In this document: piece after piece, positions 12,601 to 23,888 of the stretch
Numbering within the stretch: the stretch's first letter is position 1
How the letters are laid out: each line of letters starts with the position of its first letter
Assembly (NCBI GenBank): GCA_029204225.1
Contig: CM055097.1
Span: 51,983,698 to 52,047,697, forward strand
Length of the DNA stretch: 64,000 nucleotides
Direction: 5' to 3'
From: Diphasiastrum complanatum
Lineage: Eukaryota; Streptophyta; Lycopodiopsida; Lycopodiales; Lycopodiaceae
Made by a program: the position numbers and the translations under genes
Notes under the pieces: model-generated
The model's database searches: none
The model's input: the letters and a program-made list of their open reading frames with translations, nothing else
What the model was told of the DNA's origin: nothing

Positions 12601-15600
12601 AACTCAGTAAGTTGAGCAAGCTCTTGCTCAAGTGATGAGATATAAATTTTCCTTTTCTCTCTGCAAAGGAGGGACTTCATTAGTAATGTATGAAAGAAAT
12701 GTGGATTTATATTTGAAATAGGGATGTATCTGTGCATCATGGGGTTGATGGTCTAAGACTTTGCAAGTAAACTCTATAAAGCTGAAGATTGCACGTCTCT
12801 TTTGTTATGTAGGATACTATCCACAATTTATGTTGAAATATAAAAAATTACATGCTGATTACCATGGAGCATGCCCTAGTTCCACCATTCAAGCTACTTC
12901 ATGATTCAGGTAGATCTTTGTCAACCTTTTTTCCCACAATTAAAACCATATTTTTAAGCTTCGCCTTCTGGGATCTACTGAACAAAATATACGCATCCAA
13001 GAAAGCACTTACTGTGAAGTATTTCTGGCAAAGGATACTGGATAAGATGGATGATGTCACTTCCAGATTCCTTCAATCGCTTCACAAGCTGTGATAGATA
13101 CAACTTGTCCCAGAATATTGTTCTCTCAATGAGTTTGCCAGGTGTCTTCAAATGTATACCCTCATAGTAAAGTTTGTCAATCTCATCAAAGGAAAGGAAA
13201 TTGTTCACTGATTCTTTGAAATGGTCGATGAGTGCCGGCACAAGTGCATGAACAATGCCTTTGATTTTACCAGGCACAAAGCTACCAGCTTTTATTTGCT
13301 CAAAATCTTCATCTCGTGGCACATATACCTTCTGCCTTGCTGATGGGAGCCTGCTCTCTGCCAGAGAATCTGCAAGAAAAGTCGGGATAAGTTTAAAGTT
13401 CATCACACTTTCTAGCTTAAAGGTTACCTTAACATATTTATCCAGTATTTAAAATAGTAAACTTGAAAATAATCTCAGTTTCACCCGTATGGCGTCATAG
13501 TGCTTGCATAAGGAGAGTGTGAGCCATTATCAATACTCATTTTGATCCTCAGAGTCAAAGCAAGCAAGGAATCATATGTATTTCCAAAAATTGGAAACGG
13601 CAGATTTGCTTTTAAAATGCATTCGGTTATGGAACGTTTCAAGAAGAATTCATTTCAAGTATTCCAGCTTTTTGGATATGCATAGCAATCTCAATTCTTC
13701 AATATTGGTACATCAGCTAATAAAAATGTAAACCACAGCAAAAACTATGAAGCTTGCACTATGCTAGTTTCCTTACCTGATTGCATCAATTAAATCCAAC
13801 AGACATCCGGTGTGTCAATGGAAGGGCAACACCTAGACTTAACCAAACACAGTTAGTATATCCCACTTTCCGACTCTACTTCACTGGCCAATAAAAGGTA
13901 CATTCTTTTGCTTCAGGAAATATTCTAATTAACCCTTCCAGCCCTTTTGTATACGAGTTTTCCTTACTCACATGTACAATCAGCTTGACAATTCAATTGT
14001 TGGACTAGTACATCAAGACTTTTGTACTTCAGTATATTCAGGATATTTGTTGGTCAGAACCTGAAATGCTACCAACATGGGAAGCAAAGGATGGCAAAGC
14101 TCTTGCCATCGTATCCTTGAATTTGAAAGACACTCAGATAACTCATGTATACTATATCACTTCAAAAGAAGCATGGGACACTTTGACAAGCATTTATGAA
14201 ACGCCAAATGTTTCGGCTCGTCTCTTCCTGAGAAAGAAGGTCCTAACCCTAAAAATGAGTGAAGGAACCTCAGTCAGTGATCATCTGAAAAAGTTCAAAT
14301 AGTTGTTGAATCAACTTGCTGCTATAGGTCCGTCTATTTCAGAAGAGGACTCTATGATGTCTCTTCTAGCCAGTCTTTCATCCTCCTACAACAATTTGGT
14401 GTTGCTCTTGAGCAATAATCCTTCGTTGTCTCTCCAAAAGCAGACAACAAGCCTTTTAGAAGAAGTACAGAGAAAGAGCTTATCTATGACGAGTACCAAG
14501 TCAATGGACTCGTACTTCAATATTTACATTCCAAGAAGAAGAACTTCAAGGACAAGAAAATGAAGGTGGAGCAGCCAGATTCAACACAACCACAACAACC
14601 GCAGAACAGTCACCAACAACAACCTGCCAAGACTAAACTCTTCTGTAGAAACTGCAAGAGAGCTAACCACAACACCAAGGACTATCGGATCCTCAAACAC
14701 AATGAAGCGAGGAAGAAGATGCAACAGCACCAAGGAGCCTTTGACTCTGTCAAAAATTCCCAAGAAGATGAAAAGATGCTGATGGTACAAGATCAACCAA
14801 GCAAAGATGCCTACGAATGGTATCTCGATTTAGGTGCTTCACAACACATGACACCATGTAAGGACCTATTCTCTACTCTCACAGTTTCCAGATGGCATCA
14901 TTAGTTTGTTGAAGCTAGTTGGAGCTTCTAGTGAAGCCCCAGCTCCCAAATCATGCGGAACCCCTGCTTGGATCCTGATTTTCATTTGGTCGCTTTGCAG
15001 TGACTTGAACGGATTCATGGAATGAACCAGAGCTAAATGCCTTTCATTGAATTTTGTTTTGGCCTTTTCCCAACGATCTGGAAAGGGACATTCCCCCCAC
15101 AAAACTCATCTTGGAAACGAAAAACTTTTCAGAAAGGTATGAAGGGGACTGGGTCTCCTCTTTAAGACTGCTTTGATTTCAAGCATATCCCCAAAAGAGA
15201 AATTTAGTCACAATGGGTGCATTCCTCTCCTATCTATAATTAGCATATGAGCAAAAGGGCTAATCTACAAAATTCTTTACAACAAGCAAGAATTAACATA
15301 AAACTTACTTTATGACTTTGATACCAGCAAGAACAAGAACCTAAACTTGAACATTAAGGAATATTAAAATATTTATCTAATGAAGCGCAACTAGGAAAAA
15401 CTTGACAACAACTATACATGAAGGAATTTTTATTTTTGCCACTAAAGGAATAACCACTATTGAAAGTTGAAAAGAAAGGAAGTAGAGCATCAATTAACCT
15501 AAAGAACAATTTTACAAATTAGAATTTAAATATGTAAAGTAGATGCTTGGAAGGGAACCAGAAAAATGAAGGTACAACACAACTTCTTAATAGGCAATAA

Positions 15601-18600
15601 ATCATAAACTCAAACAAACTTCAAAAAAAATTTGAAACAAGACCTAGGTAGAGGAAAGGAGAATATCTAGGTGAACTAGAAGCAAGTGATTAGCCCTAAT
15701 AAGCAATAGACTAAGAACTCAAACAAAATTCCAACAAACAAAAAGGAGGGAGCCAAAAAATTATCATGAAACAACAAGAACCTTACCAACATGACATTGA
15801 GTAAGAGATGTTAGTTTTGATTAGTAAAATATCAGATAACACACAACATAACAAAGGAGACATGTAAGAGAATTTGTGTGGTAGCTGGATTGGATGAAAA
15901 CATTGTCAAATCAATGGAAACCAAAAGAAAAGAGTATCTTACTGTGTAACCAACATATTCAGGCAAGAGTCGTTAAAAGAAGTGGCGAAGAAACTGGTGC
16001 CGTACATGACAATCATTTCAGAAGATGAAAATGGATACAAGGGGATACACATCAAATATGAGGACGACAAAAGAGAGAATCTGAACTGGTTGAAGAATCC
16101 AGAATGTCTTGTATGAATTCAGCCATTTCTTCTTGGGAGATTTTCTCTTTTAGCATAACTAGAGTACATATTTGATAGTGTGTGAAAATAAGCAACAATC
16201 CTCTATCATATTATTGCAATAGCAGTCTGACCAGCCAAAAAGCCTTCCATTCAATATATTATGTTCATTCACAATTTATATTTCAGTTTTTCAATGTAAT
16301 ATTCCACTTTACAGTAACTCTGTGCGCGTTGGCAAAGTAATGGACAATTTCTTCTTACCAGACCTCGTCTCCTCAGCCAATTACTTGAGATTGATTTTAA
16401 TGTCAGAATAAATGAAACCTTCACATTAAGAATTCAGCAGATATAGCTTCTAGCATTAGCAAAAGCATAACTTACTGACAACCTTAGACATGTTCTCCAA
16501 CCACACATTTTGTGCTAGCTACAATACCAATCACAAAGAGCAGGTGGAAGACCTCAGACACCAGCTGGCTATATCGAGGGATATATGATTGCAAGAAGCT
16601 AATTTGGGGCAGGAGTCCTTAGATTGAATTGTCAGGAGTATCATTATATCGTCCTATAAGACAAAGATGCTTTCTCTAAGACAGGTGAGGCCTAGAGAAC
16701 AGTAAGTAGCCTTGTAATTTGGTTTACTGGTGTTCTTTCTAGGGGAACCTCTTCCTAGTATTGCTTAAAAGTACAGTGATAACTAACAGATATATTTTAC
16801 AGTACAATAAAAGAAACAGTACAAACCGCCAGAGACTTATTTAACAAACCTGTTTTTGAGGGAGGACGACCAGTGCGACACCGTCTTGGATAAGGCCTTT
16901 CTTTGCTTCCACCAACTGTTGCCCTTTTCAAGTCCTTACCTTTGTCTGGATTCCCAAGGTCATTATAGACATCATAGTCATAGATACGCTCATGAGCTTC
17001 ACGAATGCCTTTTCCTTCGCCCTGCAAAGCCTTTAGCTCACTTCTACGAAGATCAAGAAGGCCTTTAGGAGTTGCTGATGGCAAGTATACCTGCAATTGG
17101 GAATTTGAATTAAAACTCAGTGGCGACAATGGTGTGTAATGACCTTCATGATCAGATTTCCATCATCGTACTTCAAGGTCAACATTAGAAATCCAAGTTA
17201 ATAATTCAATGATTATTTTCTCTATACTTCAAGCTTTCAGTTCAGCTATAAGGCTCATCGCTGAAATCAAATTCAGAAAAGGGTTCTTACATCCATTTTT
17301 CTTTATGCCTCGTAGCCCATGTATTCTTACACAGAGAACTCTCCCTCTCCCTTTCCCCTCTCAAGAATATTACAATAATGTCAACAATTTGTAAAGTACG
17401 TGTAGATGTTTATCTGTCAAGTATGAGCTTTTACATATCTATCTCTGCACCTCAAGAAAATGTGTCATCTAGTCATCTTCTTTAACCAAGAAGGAAAACC
17501 TCTTTTTAACCTCATTTGAAAAGAAGACCCGTTTCAAAGCACCATCCTTTAGAGGTTGCACCCAAGAATAACAAGGAAAGTAAACACTGCCACTTTTCAA
17601 TCCTTCAACAGTGACGCTCTCCAAGAAAAATTCGCTCTGATGCTTGTTAACTACTACTATGGCTCCTGGTTTACCAAAATTTTCATTGACAATTAACTGA
17701 GTGACATATTTCACTCTATCTGCAGACACTGAGGCCTTTTGCAACCAGTTCCCAAATGCTGACTCTTGGTTCCGTTCGCCCAACCCTGTATCTGCAAAAG
17801 AAAATGCAGAGTAAGAACTCTTAGAAAATGAAATCTACTTTCCAATTGCAAGATTCTAGAAAACACTAGCAAGAACAATAGCAATTATCAAACAAGAAGC
17901 TATTCAAGCTTCACACAACATAGAAGGACTTCAGTGGCACACTCCAAGAAGAAAGAGATGAGGATCTCAAGTTCTTCTAGGAATAGTGAAGTTGAATAAG
18001 ATATTATACTGTAAATAAAAAGAACATTTTTGTTTCTCTGCTCAAAGAATGTTGATGCTAATCTAATTTTATTTGTCCACTCTATTTGCTAGATCATCTT
18101 TTATACTTACCATTACAAGTGTCACTACTATATAGTCGTCCTCAATCCTAACTAGCTTACTTAGTCCAAATACCAAATACTACTTTCTAATTAATGAACT
18201 AAAGACATCAATATTGAGAACATAGATGTGTTATGCTAGCCCTCCCACCTAGATATGTTATCAAATATAGAGATTAATGTTTTTTAACTTTGTAGCTTGC
18301 CTCCACATTTTACTGAATCAAGGGCAAGTTTACAGCATGTCCCAAGCTCCCACTGGAAGTAACTTGTCCAGGTCCACACGTCCGCACGCCGAAACTGCAC
18401 AACAAAGTCTTCTTACAGCTTGATTTATCTAAAGCTTTCCAACAGATCAAAGCTGGTCCTATTTTCGGGCCTCTTTCTGGAAACAAATTTCTAGGCACGT
18501 GCATATCTTTTGCTGCACACTGCAAATCTATTTTGGCCTCAAATTAACAGTTTGAATCAACCTCCTCATTGGATTTTTTCTAGAGATGTGGGCTTGCTCA

Positions 18601-20470
18601 TCATCCCAACACACAAGCACATGACAAATATGTGAAAAAATCATCAGTACTGAACACTCTCCTTCAGTGATCATTTATTTATATGACTACCCAATACAAC
18701 CTATAGTCCAATATCACACGTACAAAGACTCCCAAAAGCTGATGAAGAGTCATTTGGAAGCTCTGGATATCCTTCAGGTCTTCACAAGTCCATATAGCAA
18801 ATGGAACTTGATCTTCATGGCTTTGATCCAGTTGTATCTCATCGTGCAACCAATTTTGTAGAAGTCCCAACTCCACATTCATGTAGCTTTTATCAAGCCA
18901 ATCACCAACACAAACCATTTGCCACAATGCAAACACACATGATGCACAGCCGTATCCAGCCAAGCTGGTACTTCCATAATACATCTTGCCAAATACTTGC
19001 CTTTCTCTGGCACTGCACGTGTAGTTATCATACAACAGAGCAGCATCCCCTGAAGAAATCTTCACCCGTATATGATGCATGTGTAAACACTTCAAACTCC
19101 CCAAATCATATTCTTTACACAAGTTTCAAAACTGGCCTCTTGACAAATCTACTTTTCCACACACATCACCTACATCTTGCTTTGTCAAACACAACAAATC
19201 CGAAGTTTTATTTCCTTTATTGTCATTACACATACAGCCAGCTTCTTACATTTTGTTGTTTTGTTACACATGGATTCATGTAACACACCCAAATCAATCC
19301 TTTCCCTATCCACTAATGCATTAGTTTCACACCCAGTTGATTAGTATTCACAACATCTTTATTGGCAAACATGATTTCACCAGCACTTTCATTCACATCA
19401 TTTTCACCATCAAAGTTCTTGTAGATTTTAGGCAATAGGTGTAGGTTGTTCGTAGGTGTGTGTAGGGTCTACTTGCAGACAGATATAGTCTTGTGCGGGT
19501 TACTTGCGGATGGATAAAAAGTGGGTCAATCCAATCTCTGCAATAAGTAGGCACTTTCCGTTGAAGGTGTGTTGTAGATATATATAACTGTGACATGACA
19601 GGTATAGACTATTTGTGGATTTGGATGATCAATTACGCATATTATCACTTTATATTGAAATCAGATACACTTCAAGAAAACCAATACTCACAATCCCTCT
19701 CTCACTTCACGTTCCCTGCACTTTCTATCTCTTATATAGCATCTTCTATTTCTCTCAGTCCCATTAACTTCTTAAGGAGAACAAACCATGGCTTAGATAA
19801 AGCCTTAGGTCATTAAATCTGATATCATTGTGTTGGTAAGGCCATAGTTTAATGTCATGATTTCTCCCTGCACCAAATTTTGCACACAATCGTATTACCT
19901 CAAAGATACAGGATAACTTCAATGCCTAATCATGAAATAAGAATGCAAGAAGAAGCCAAGCTAAACACCACTCATCAGCAAATTCCATAAGCACTGGTTC
20001 CGTTGCCGAGTACATCAAAAAATTAAATTTAAATAGCATAAATTGAAAAGTTTAAAATGCGTACCAAGATCAATGTCTGTGCTTATAAGCTGTATATATA
20101 TCCTTTGACAAAAGGTGTCAGAGAAAGTATCCACTCCACTAGAGATCATGTTATCCACTGCCACGAGAGGATCTGCCCCACCGAAAATAATCTGGCCCAA
20201 ACTTGGGGAGCTTTTCTTCTTGATAACGACTTCCGCTTTTAAAACCACTACAGCAGGTAGTTCCAGGTCCCCAGACGCAGACTTTGTGCTGTCTATTGCT
20301 GAGATGGTTACATTTTTTCTTTCAGCTGATCGCAGGATACTATTCCTTCTTTTGTATGGTGTTGCTGGCCTGAAGTTCCTTTGTAAGTGAAGAGCATTTT
20401 TGCAGTCTGTATTCCAGGATAGCTCTACAGAATGGGGGAAATCCAAGAGATTCCTAAATGAAAGTGCCAT
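8679..20470 (-). CDS. Plastid-type 13S-lipoxygenase, nine exons
   Basis: Non-heme iron dioxygenase that adds O2 to linoleic or linolenic acid, the first step towards oxylipins such as jasmonate precursors. Nine exons, join(20470-20065, 17791-17511, 17090-16850, 13369-13013, 10872-10787, 10643-10551, 10403-10102, 9949-9683, 9432-8679), give 928 codons plus stop, all with GT-AG sites and consistent phase. Residues 1-60 are Ser/Arg-rich and acid-poor, like a chloroplast transit peptide; a PLAT domain follows to about 230, then the catalytic domain. By alignment with soybean LOX-1 the iron ligands are His588, His593, His780, Asn784 and the C-terminal Ile928. Ala631 at the stereocontrol site predicts S products. 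Cys645-Phe646 at the 556/557 determinant predicts 13-oxygenation. Product specificity is inferred. No stop or frameshift is seen, so the gene looks functional. Confidence 0.93.
9650..9680. repeat. GA microsatellite at the exon 8 donor
   Basis: This is a pure GA run on the plus strand (CT on the gene strand). It starts three bases inside intron 8, so length changes could affect the 5' splice site or pairing with U1. Confidence 0.9.
9683..9949 (-). CDS. Lipoxygenase exon 8 (aa 590-677): ligand and specificity residues
   Basis: After acceptor TTAAACAG the exon reads [19 protein letters not shown]. His593 is the second iron ligand. Ala631 (VARQ) and Cys645-Phe646 ([11 protein letters not shown]) are the stereo- and regiospecificity positions. 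The donor AG/GTTC is followed at once by a CT run, the complement of the GA microsatellite at about 9650-9680. Confidence 0.93.
10102..10403 (-). CDS. Lipoxygenase exon 7 (aa 489-589): first iron ligand
   Basis: The acceptor is ATAAACAG. The exon encodes [29 protein letters not shown] and [21 protein letters not shown]. His588, just before the Trp split across the junction, is the first iron ligand by alignment. The donor is TG/GTGAGA, phase 2. Confidence 0.94.
10551..10643 (-). CDS. Lipoxygenase exon 6 (aa 458-488), short
   Basis: This 93-nt exon follows acceptor TGCATATTAG and reads [20 protein letters not shown] then LGGLSIEE, matching EFPPVSKLDP...EHI..NL.GL. It is phase 0 on both sides. 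The donor is GAG/GTCGTC. Confidence 0.9.
10787..10872 (-). CDS. Lipoxygenase exon 5 (aa 429-457), short
   Basis: This 86-nt exon was found from splice phase and homology. The acceptor is CCATGCAG and the coding text is [20 protein letters not shown], equivalent to WMTDEEFAREMLAGVNP of other plant enzymes. It ends IERLK in phase 0 before GTGAAG. Confidence 0.9.
10873..13012 (-). other. Lipoxygenase intron 4 (2.1 kb)
   Basis: Spliced between donor GTAAGT and acceptor CCATGCAG. Apart from the SINE-like piece at about 11548-11640, I recognise no gene or repeat in it. Confidence 0.8.
11548..11640 (+). mobile_element. tRNA-derived SINE-like fragment
   Basis: The stretch starting at GGGCGTTGGCTCAGTTGATT resembles a pol III box A region (GGCTCAGTTG), and about 35 bases later GGTCCCAAGTTTAAGCC resembles a degenerate box B. 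This layout is typical of the tRNA-like head of plant SINEs. No poly-A or oligo-T tail and no target duplication could be fixed. Confidence 0.4.
13013..13369 (-). CDS. Lipoxygenase exon 4 (aa 310-428)
   Basis: The acceptor is TTCTTGCAG. The exon encodes [23 protein letters not shown], the family's xxVYVPRDExF block, then a helical stretch ending YPLPEILH. The donor is ACA/GTAAGT, phase 1. The preceding intron 3 is 3.5 kb and carries a Copia fragment. Confidence 0.92.
14060..14904 (+). pseudogene. Copia gag-protease fragment in lipoxygenase intron 3
   Basis: This is antisense to the host gene. It encodes a Gag segment ([31 protein letters not shown]), a stop at about 14302, a second Gag segment with [20 protein letters not shown], a CCHC knuckle ([14 protein letters not shown], imperfect) and the start of the protease as [15 protein letters not shown]. 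The usual active site is DSGAS, so Ser is replaced by Leu. Coding similarity ends at about 14895 and no LTRs are attached. It is a dead fragment, probably without effect on splicing. Confidence 0.85.
14905..16849 (-). other. Rest of lipoxygenase intron 3
   Basis: AT-rich intron sequence. Only the plus-strand open stretch at 15898-16116 stands out; no other feature was seen. Confidence 0.6.
15898..16116 (+). pseudogene. Unassigned coding-like stretch, antisense in intron 3
   Basis: An open frame of 72 codons without an upstream ATG reads [20 protein letters not shown] and then [20 protein letters not shown], ending KNPECLV-stop. Its composition (Lys/Glu-rich with aromatic positions, no low complexity) looks like real protein, in contrast to the surrounding intron. 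I do not recognise the family. It may be a captured exon or the remnant of a mobile element. Confidence 0.35.
16850..17090 (-). CDS. Lipoxygenase exon 3 (aa 230-309): domain linker
   Basis: The acceptor is CAATTGCAG. The exon encodes [19 protein letters not shown], then [17 protein letters not shown] and [16 protein letters not shown], the strongly conserved entry into the catalytic domain. Most family members read RRGRTGRP, so the Cys here is a small deviation. The donor is CAG/GTTTG, phase 1. Confidence 0.94.
17511..17791 (-). CDS. Lipoxygenase exon 2 (aa 136-229): PLAT domain
   Basis: The acceptor is CTTTTGCAG before 17791. The exon encodes [34 protein letters not shown] and [12 protein letters not shown], the core of the PLAT/LH2 beta-barrel that binds membranes or lipid. 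It ends FFSNE with a GTTAAA donor in phase 0. Confidence 0.93.
17792..20064 (-). other. Lipoxygenase intron 1 (2.3 kb)
   Basis: Spliced between GTACGC and CTTTTGCAG. It holds one 147-codon sense-strand open frame (18679-19122) but no recognisable transposon. Confidence 0.75.
18679..19122 (-). other. 147-codon open frame inside intron 1, unassigned
   Basis: It lies on the same strand as the host gene, between exons 1 and 2. The predicted product is rich in Cys, His and Trp ([20 protein letters not shown]) and ends in a hydrophobic tail. I see no domain. It could be a decayed captured gene piece or chance; an open frame this long is unusual in this AT-rich intron. Confidence 0.25.
20065..20470 (-). 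CDS. Lipoxygenase exon 1 (aa 1-135): transit peptide and start of PLAT
   Basis: The ATG at 20470 is the start that keeps the Ser/Arg-rich leader. The exon reads through [15 protein letters not shown] and the PLAT strand [11 protein letters not shown], which matches LELISTDIDP of other plant lipoxygenases. The donor is GGTACG after 20065, phase 1. The longer open frame seen here reads on into intron 1. Confidence 0.9.
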
Positions 20471-20486
20471 TTTTGTACTTATACCT

Positions 20487-21213
20487 GAAAAAGGATAAAA
20501 CCTGATTGTGAAAAGCTACCTCTGTACATTCCTTCCCAAGGATTTAGATAAATAAAATGTAGGACTTTCAACTTTCAAATAATGCAGGAGGGTGTATAAC
20601 TTGTAAACCGTGTTAAACAGGCAAGAGTTCAATCGCAGGGAAAACCCAAAAAGAACGACAGCAAGAAGGACTGCTGTGACAATAGAAACCTCTTATGAGA
20701 TTATATTTAACTTGGTAGTTTTACAAGCACGGTCCTGTCACCTTAGGAGGTCTCTGCAATTTTTTTGCTTGAAAAGACTTGTCCTTGGTGCTTTTACATG
20801 AAGTTTCTGTTAAATGCACTTTGCTCTGGAAACAATTACCAACCAAAACTTAGAGGATGAAAGAGTGATATCAGGCGATCTATACATCATACCTGAAAAC
20901 CGTGAAAACTGGAAAGGTGATTAACAAGTTCTTTTGCAAAGCTCGTGGGAAAATGGTCAAATGAGACATAATGATGAGATAGCGTCGACATTAATATTTG
21001 CACTAAGAAGGCTATATGTAAAGAATAGCAGAAAAAGTATCTATGCCGCTCGACCATTATTCTCTAGGATTGCAAGAGCATAGGCAGTTTGAGGAAACAT
21101 GTAGTCAGCCGTTGATAGTACGATACAAACTAGTAGAAGTACCGATGTGAGGATGTGAAAGAAGAAATGTGTAGAAATCTATTCAAATTGGTAGAATCTT
21201 GATATTGATTGCA
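20487..21213 (-). other. Probable 5'-UTR intron of the lipoxygenase gene
   Basis: Seventeen bases upstream of the ATG lies a good acceptor (CCTTTTTCAG before GTATAAG). A donor-like AAAGGCAG/GTGTTG lies at about 21213. This suggests an untranslated first exon above 21214. Another TTTTCAG at about 20895 is an alternative. No transcript evidence is available. Confidence 0.4.
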
Positions 21214-21929
21214 ACACCTGCCTTTGACGAGAATTTGCAGCTTAAAGAAGCTCCTTGGAGAGTTTATCCCTGTTAGCACTCCTTGCTCTTGGACTGAGAT
21301 CTGGTGGCATTCTATTGTAGACTATCAGCACGAGAATCCCGCAGCTTTTTCTGTAGCTCCATCTGCCAAGTAGGAGGCAGAGATTTAATCTTAAAGTGCG
21401 ACAGTCGCGTATGCCCCCGACTCCCGAGCAGAAGCTACCTAGTAATGGGTCAATCACTATTGCGATTACGATAAGGAATTGGGCGAAACATAGCCGTCGA
21501 ACCCCTAGTCGATCACGGAAAGGTATCAGAGAATGTCTGTATACAGAAATCCTCAAATTTGGCATATGGGTTTTTCACACTAAACAGGCCTGTTGGCAAC
21601 GTATCCTAGCGCGACGGTGGGCAACGACGGTGGGCAAGCACAGCACACCACCACACTAGGGCCGATCAAATCTTAACAGCATATGCCGTATGATATGATG
21701 TTTTCTGTTGTGGTAATTAGTAATTAGGATTGAGAAGCCTAGCTATCTAGCTATTGAAACAGTATGCTAGATTCTTAATTTCTTATTTATCACATCGCTA
21801 ACCTTCCTTGGATGCAGATCTTGGGAGGTCGGATCAAGCCTCACATCTCCAGCACCACGACCAGCACCAGCACCATCACCAGCAGCACGATCACCAGCAG
21901 CAGGAATGAAGGAAAGATGAGTCAGCCAA

Positions 21930-22078
21930 CCATCCATAAATATACTCATCAGGCTTCAACAATGTGCAGTGCATCTGTGCTTTTTTACTAATAGTGTTAC
22001 TACCACTGCAAGGGGGCCCCCGAGATTCCAATGCCCATCCATCCCGATTCCCCCTCTCTCTCTCTCTCTTCCTCTCTC
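21930..22078 (-). promoter_or_regulatory. Possible lipoxygenase promoter
   Basis: On the minus strand a TATA-like GTATATTTATGG lies at about 21935-21950, with a GA-rich tract about 100 bases upstream (the CT run at 22053-22078 on the plus strand). Both features are common in plant promoters. The position fits a gene with an untranslated first exon near 21.2-21.9 kb. Confidence 0.3.
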
Positions 22079-22186
22079 GATGCTTCTATACTTGTATTAC
22101 GCACAACCAAAGGGCAGACTACTATTTCCTCGTGCTGCTTCTGTTCCTGAACCTGCTGCTCAGCTGCTGATAGTGATAGGGCTATA

Positions 22187-22187
22187 A

Positions 22188-22224
<37 letters not shown>
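22187..22224. repeat. AT microsatellite
   Basis: A TA run of about 36 bases, flanked by further TATA and GTATATG words. Confidence 0.9.
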
Positions 22225-22228
<4 letters not shown>

Positions 22229-22779
22229 GTATACAGTATGACATATTTATTGTAAAGTCAACACAGACAGCACGTTCTGGTAAGCCAGAGCAATGCAGTG
22301 GACTGTGGACCTGTGCTATTGATTTTGAGCAGTTTTGAGATCTGACCAGGTATCGTCTACCGTCATCGCTGCCTGTTTATAGCATTTGTAAAGTGTTAAG
22401 TGATAAAATCTTCAGAAATATGAAGCAGATTGTTGAGATTTGCGTGATCAGTGAGAATTCTACGGGAGTAAAAATTTGAGAGATACTGTTTGTTTAAGAT
22501 TGTGACTGACACAGAAATGAAGCTATTTTAGAGCTAGCTGCTATACTACGTTGAAAAAACGTGCCCGTGCCGGCACCTGTCATTTTGAAAGTCCTGAATT
22601 GTGAGTCAAAGTCAAGTGGAGGCTGGACTGCTGCAGCTCCTGTCAACTTTGGCGACCAAGGCTTTTCTAACACGTGGGCTTATGTGTAAATAGGCCAGGC
22701 CCAGCCAGTACCTCTTTAACACAATTAACTTGTTCCATTATGCCGCGTGGAACACGTGAAATGAGAACATATATATTTA

Positions 22780-22866
22780 GGACATGACAGCTTCTAATCT
22801 TAAGGGTATGGGTATGCATCTCTTACGACATGACAGGTTCTAATCTGAAAGGTATGCATATCTTAC
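22780..22866 (+). repeat. Imperfect two-copy tandem repeat
   Basis: GACATGACAG(C/G)TTCTAATCT, followed by an AAGGGTATG-like run and CAT(C/A)TCTTAC, occurs twice, as units of about 47 and 40 bp. The first copy has an extra GGTATG. Confidence 0.8.
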
Positions 22867-23830
22867 AGACTTACAGCTGAGTGTAGGTACCTGAAAAATT
22901 AAGAAACAAAATTTCACTTTGTACCAAATATAGACACAATCTTTACAATGGTTGTTTGAATGCCCACCCACTGCTAGTGTAGGGGAAACCTTTTTGAGGT
23001 TTCTTTCCAAAAACCGATATGTGAAAAAGTTCTTCGGCCTATATTGAGTGGCAATCTCTTACTTGCCGGTTTTTTTCTATAAAACTCAAGATTTATGACA
23101 TAAAAAATCTTGAACAATTTTTATCATGCCGATTTTTGAGAAAAGATGCCGGTCCCATTCTTGAACTATGCTGGCTTTCCCGAACATTGACCCAGTGCCC
23201 ACCACAAAAGAAAATGTCAAAATCTTTTTGTCAAGTCCCCAATAGAGTCGGGATAAAAGGAATAGCCATTATATCTTTACCATGAGTGAACAAACACCTA
23301 TTATAATGCATAATGTGTGTCATGAAAACCTAAAATAGTAAACAAATTTGTTTTCAAGATTATACACTAGAGTGACAACTAGATTCATGAGAGATCCCAC
23401 ATTATTTGTCAATTATTCAAATATAGTCTTATCTTGGGAAGATGCTACTTCTTTCCCACCTTATGTCACAACCATATAGTTATCAAAAGGAGTAGGAGGC
23501 AACTTTTGTGAGAGAAGCATCAAAATTTTCTCTTTCCATCAAAAATTCCATATTCCATTGTTACTTTTTGTGTTGGAAAAGCACTTATGCAACATTTATT
23601 CCATTCATAAGAGCCACAAATTCTTAACATTCTATTCATGAGAGCTATTTACTTTTGAGATTCTTAGAGTACATCGATGAAAGCTTTATGTTTTGAGGGC
23701 TAGAAATTATAGCCAATCGAATTTCTAGAAGATTATGAGGTCCTATTATTATGCCGTAGGTATTGGCGGTCCTCCAACTCAATCTGAACCATTGATTCAT
23801 GTAAGATTTGAGTAGTCACACATTATTTGT
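22867..23830. other. Spacer without recognised features
   Basis: AT-rich sequence with several short near-repeats but no open frame of interest and no transposon domain. Confidence 0.5.
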
Positions 23831-23888
23831 AGGGGAAGGCCCCCGTCCGGGGGCCTTCTACGATTGAAGGCGCCCGAGGCCTTCCCCT
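23831..23888. repeat. GC-rich nested hairpin island
   Basis: In an AT-rich spacer this 58-bp island is mostly G and C. GAAGGCCCCC (23835-23844) pairs perfectly with GGGGGCCTTC (23849-23858) across a GTCC loop. AGGGGAAGGCC (23831-23841) also pairs with GGCCTTCCCCT (23878-23888), and GAAGGC (23866-23871) pairs with GCCTTC (23879-23884). The arms can therefore form competing cruciforms. Confidence 0.9.
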
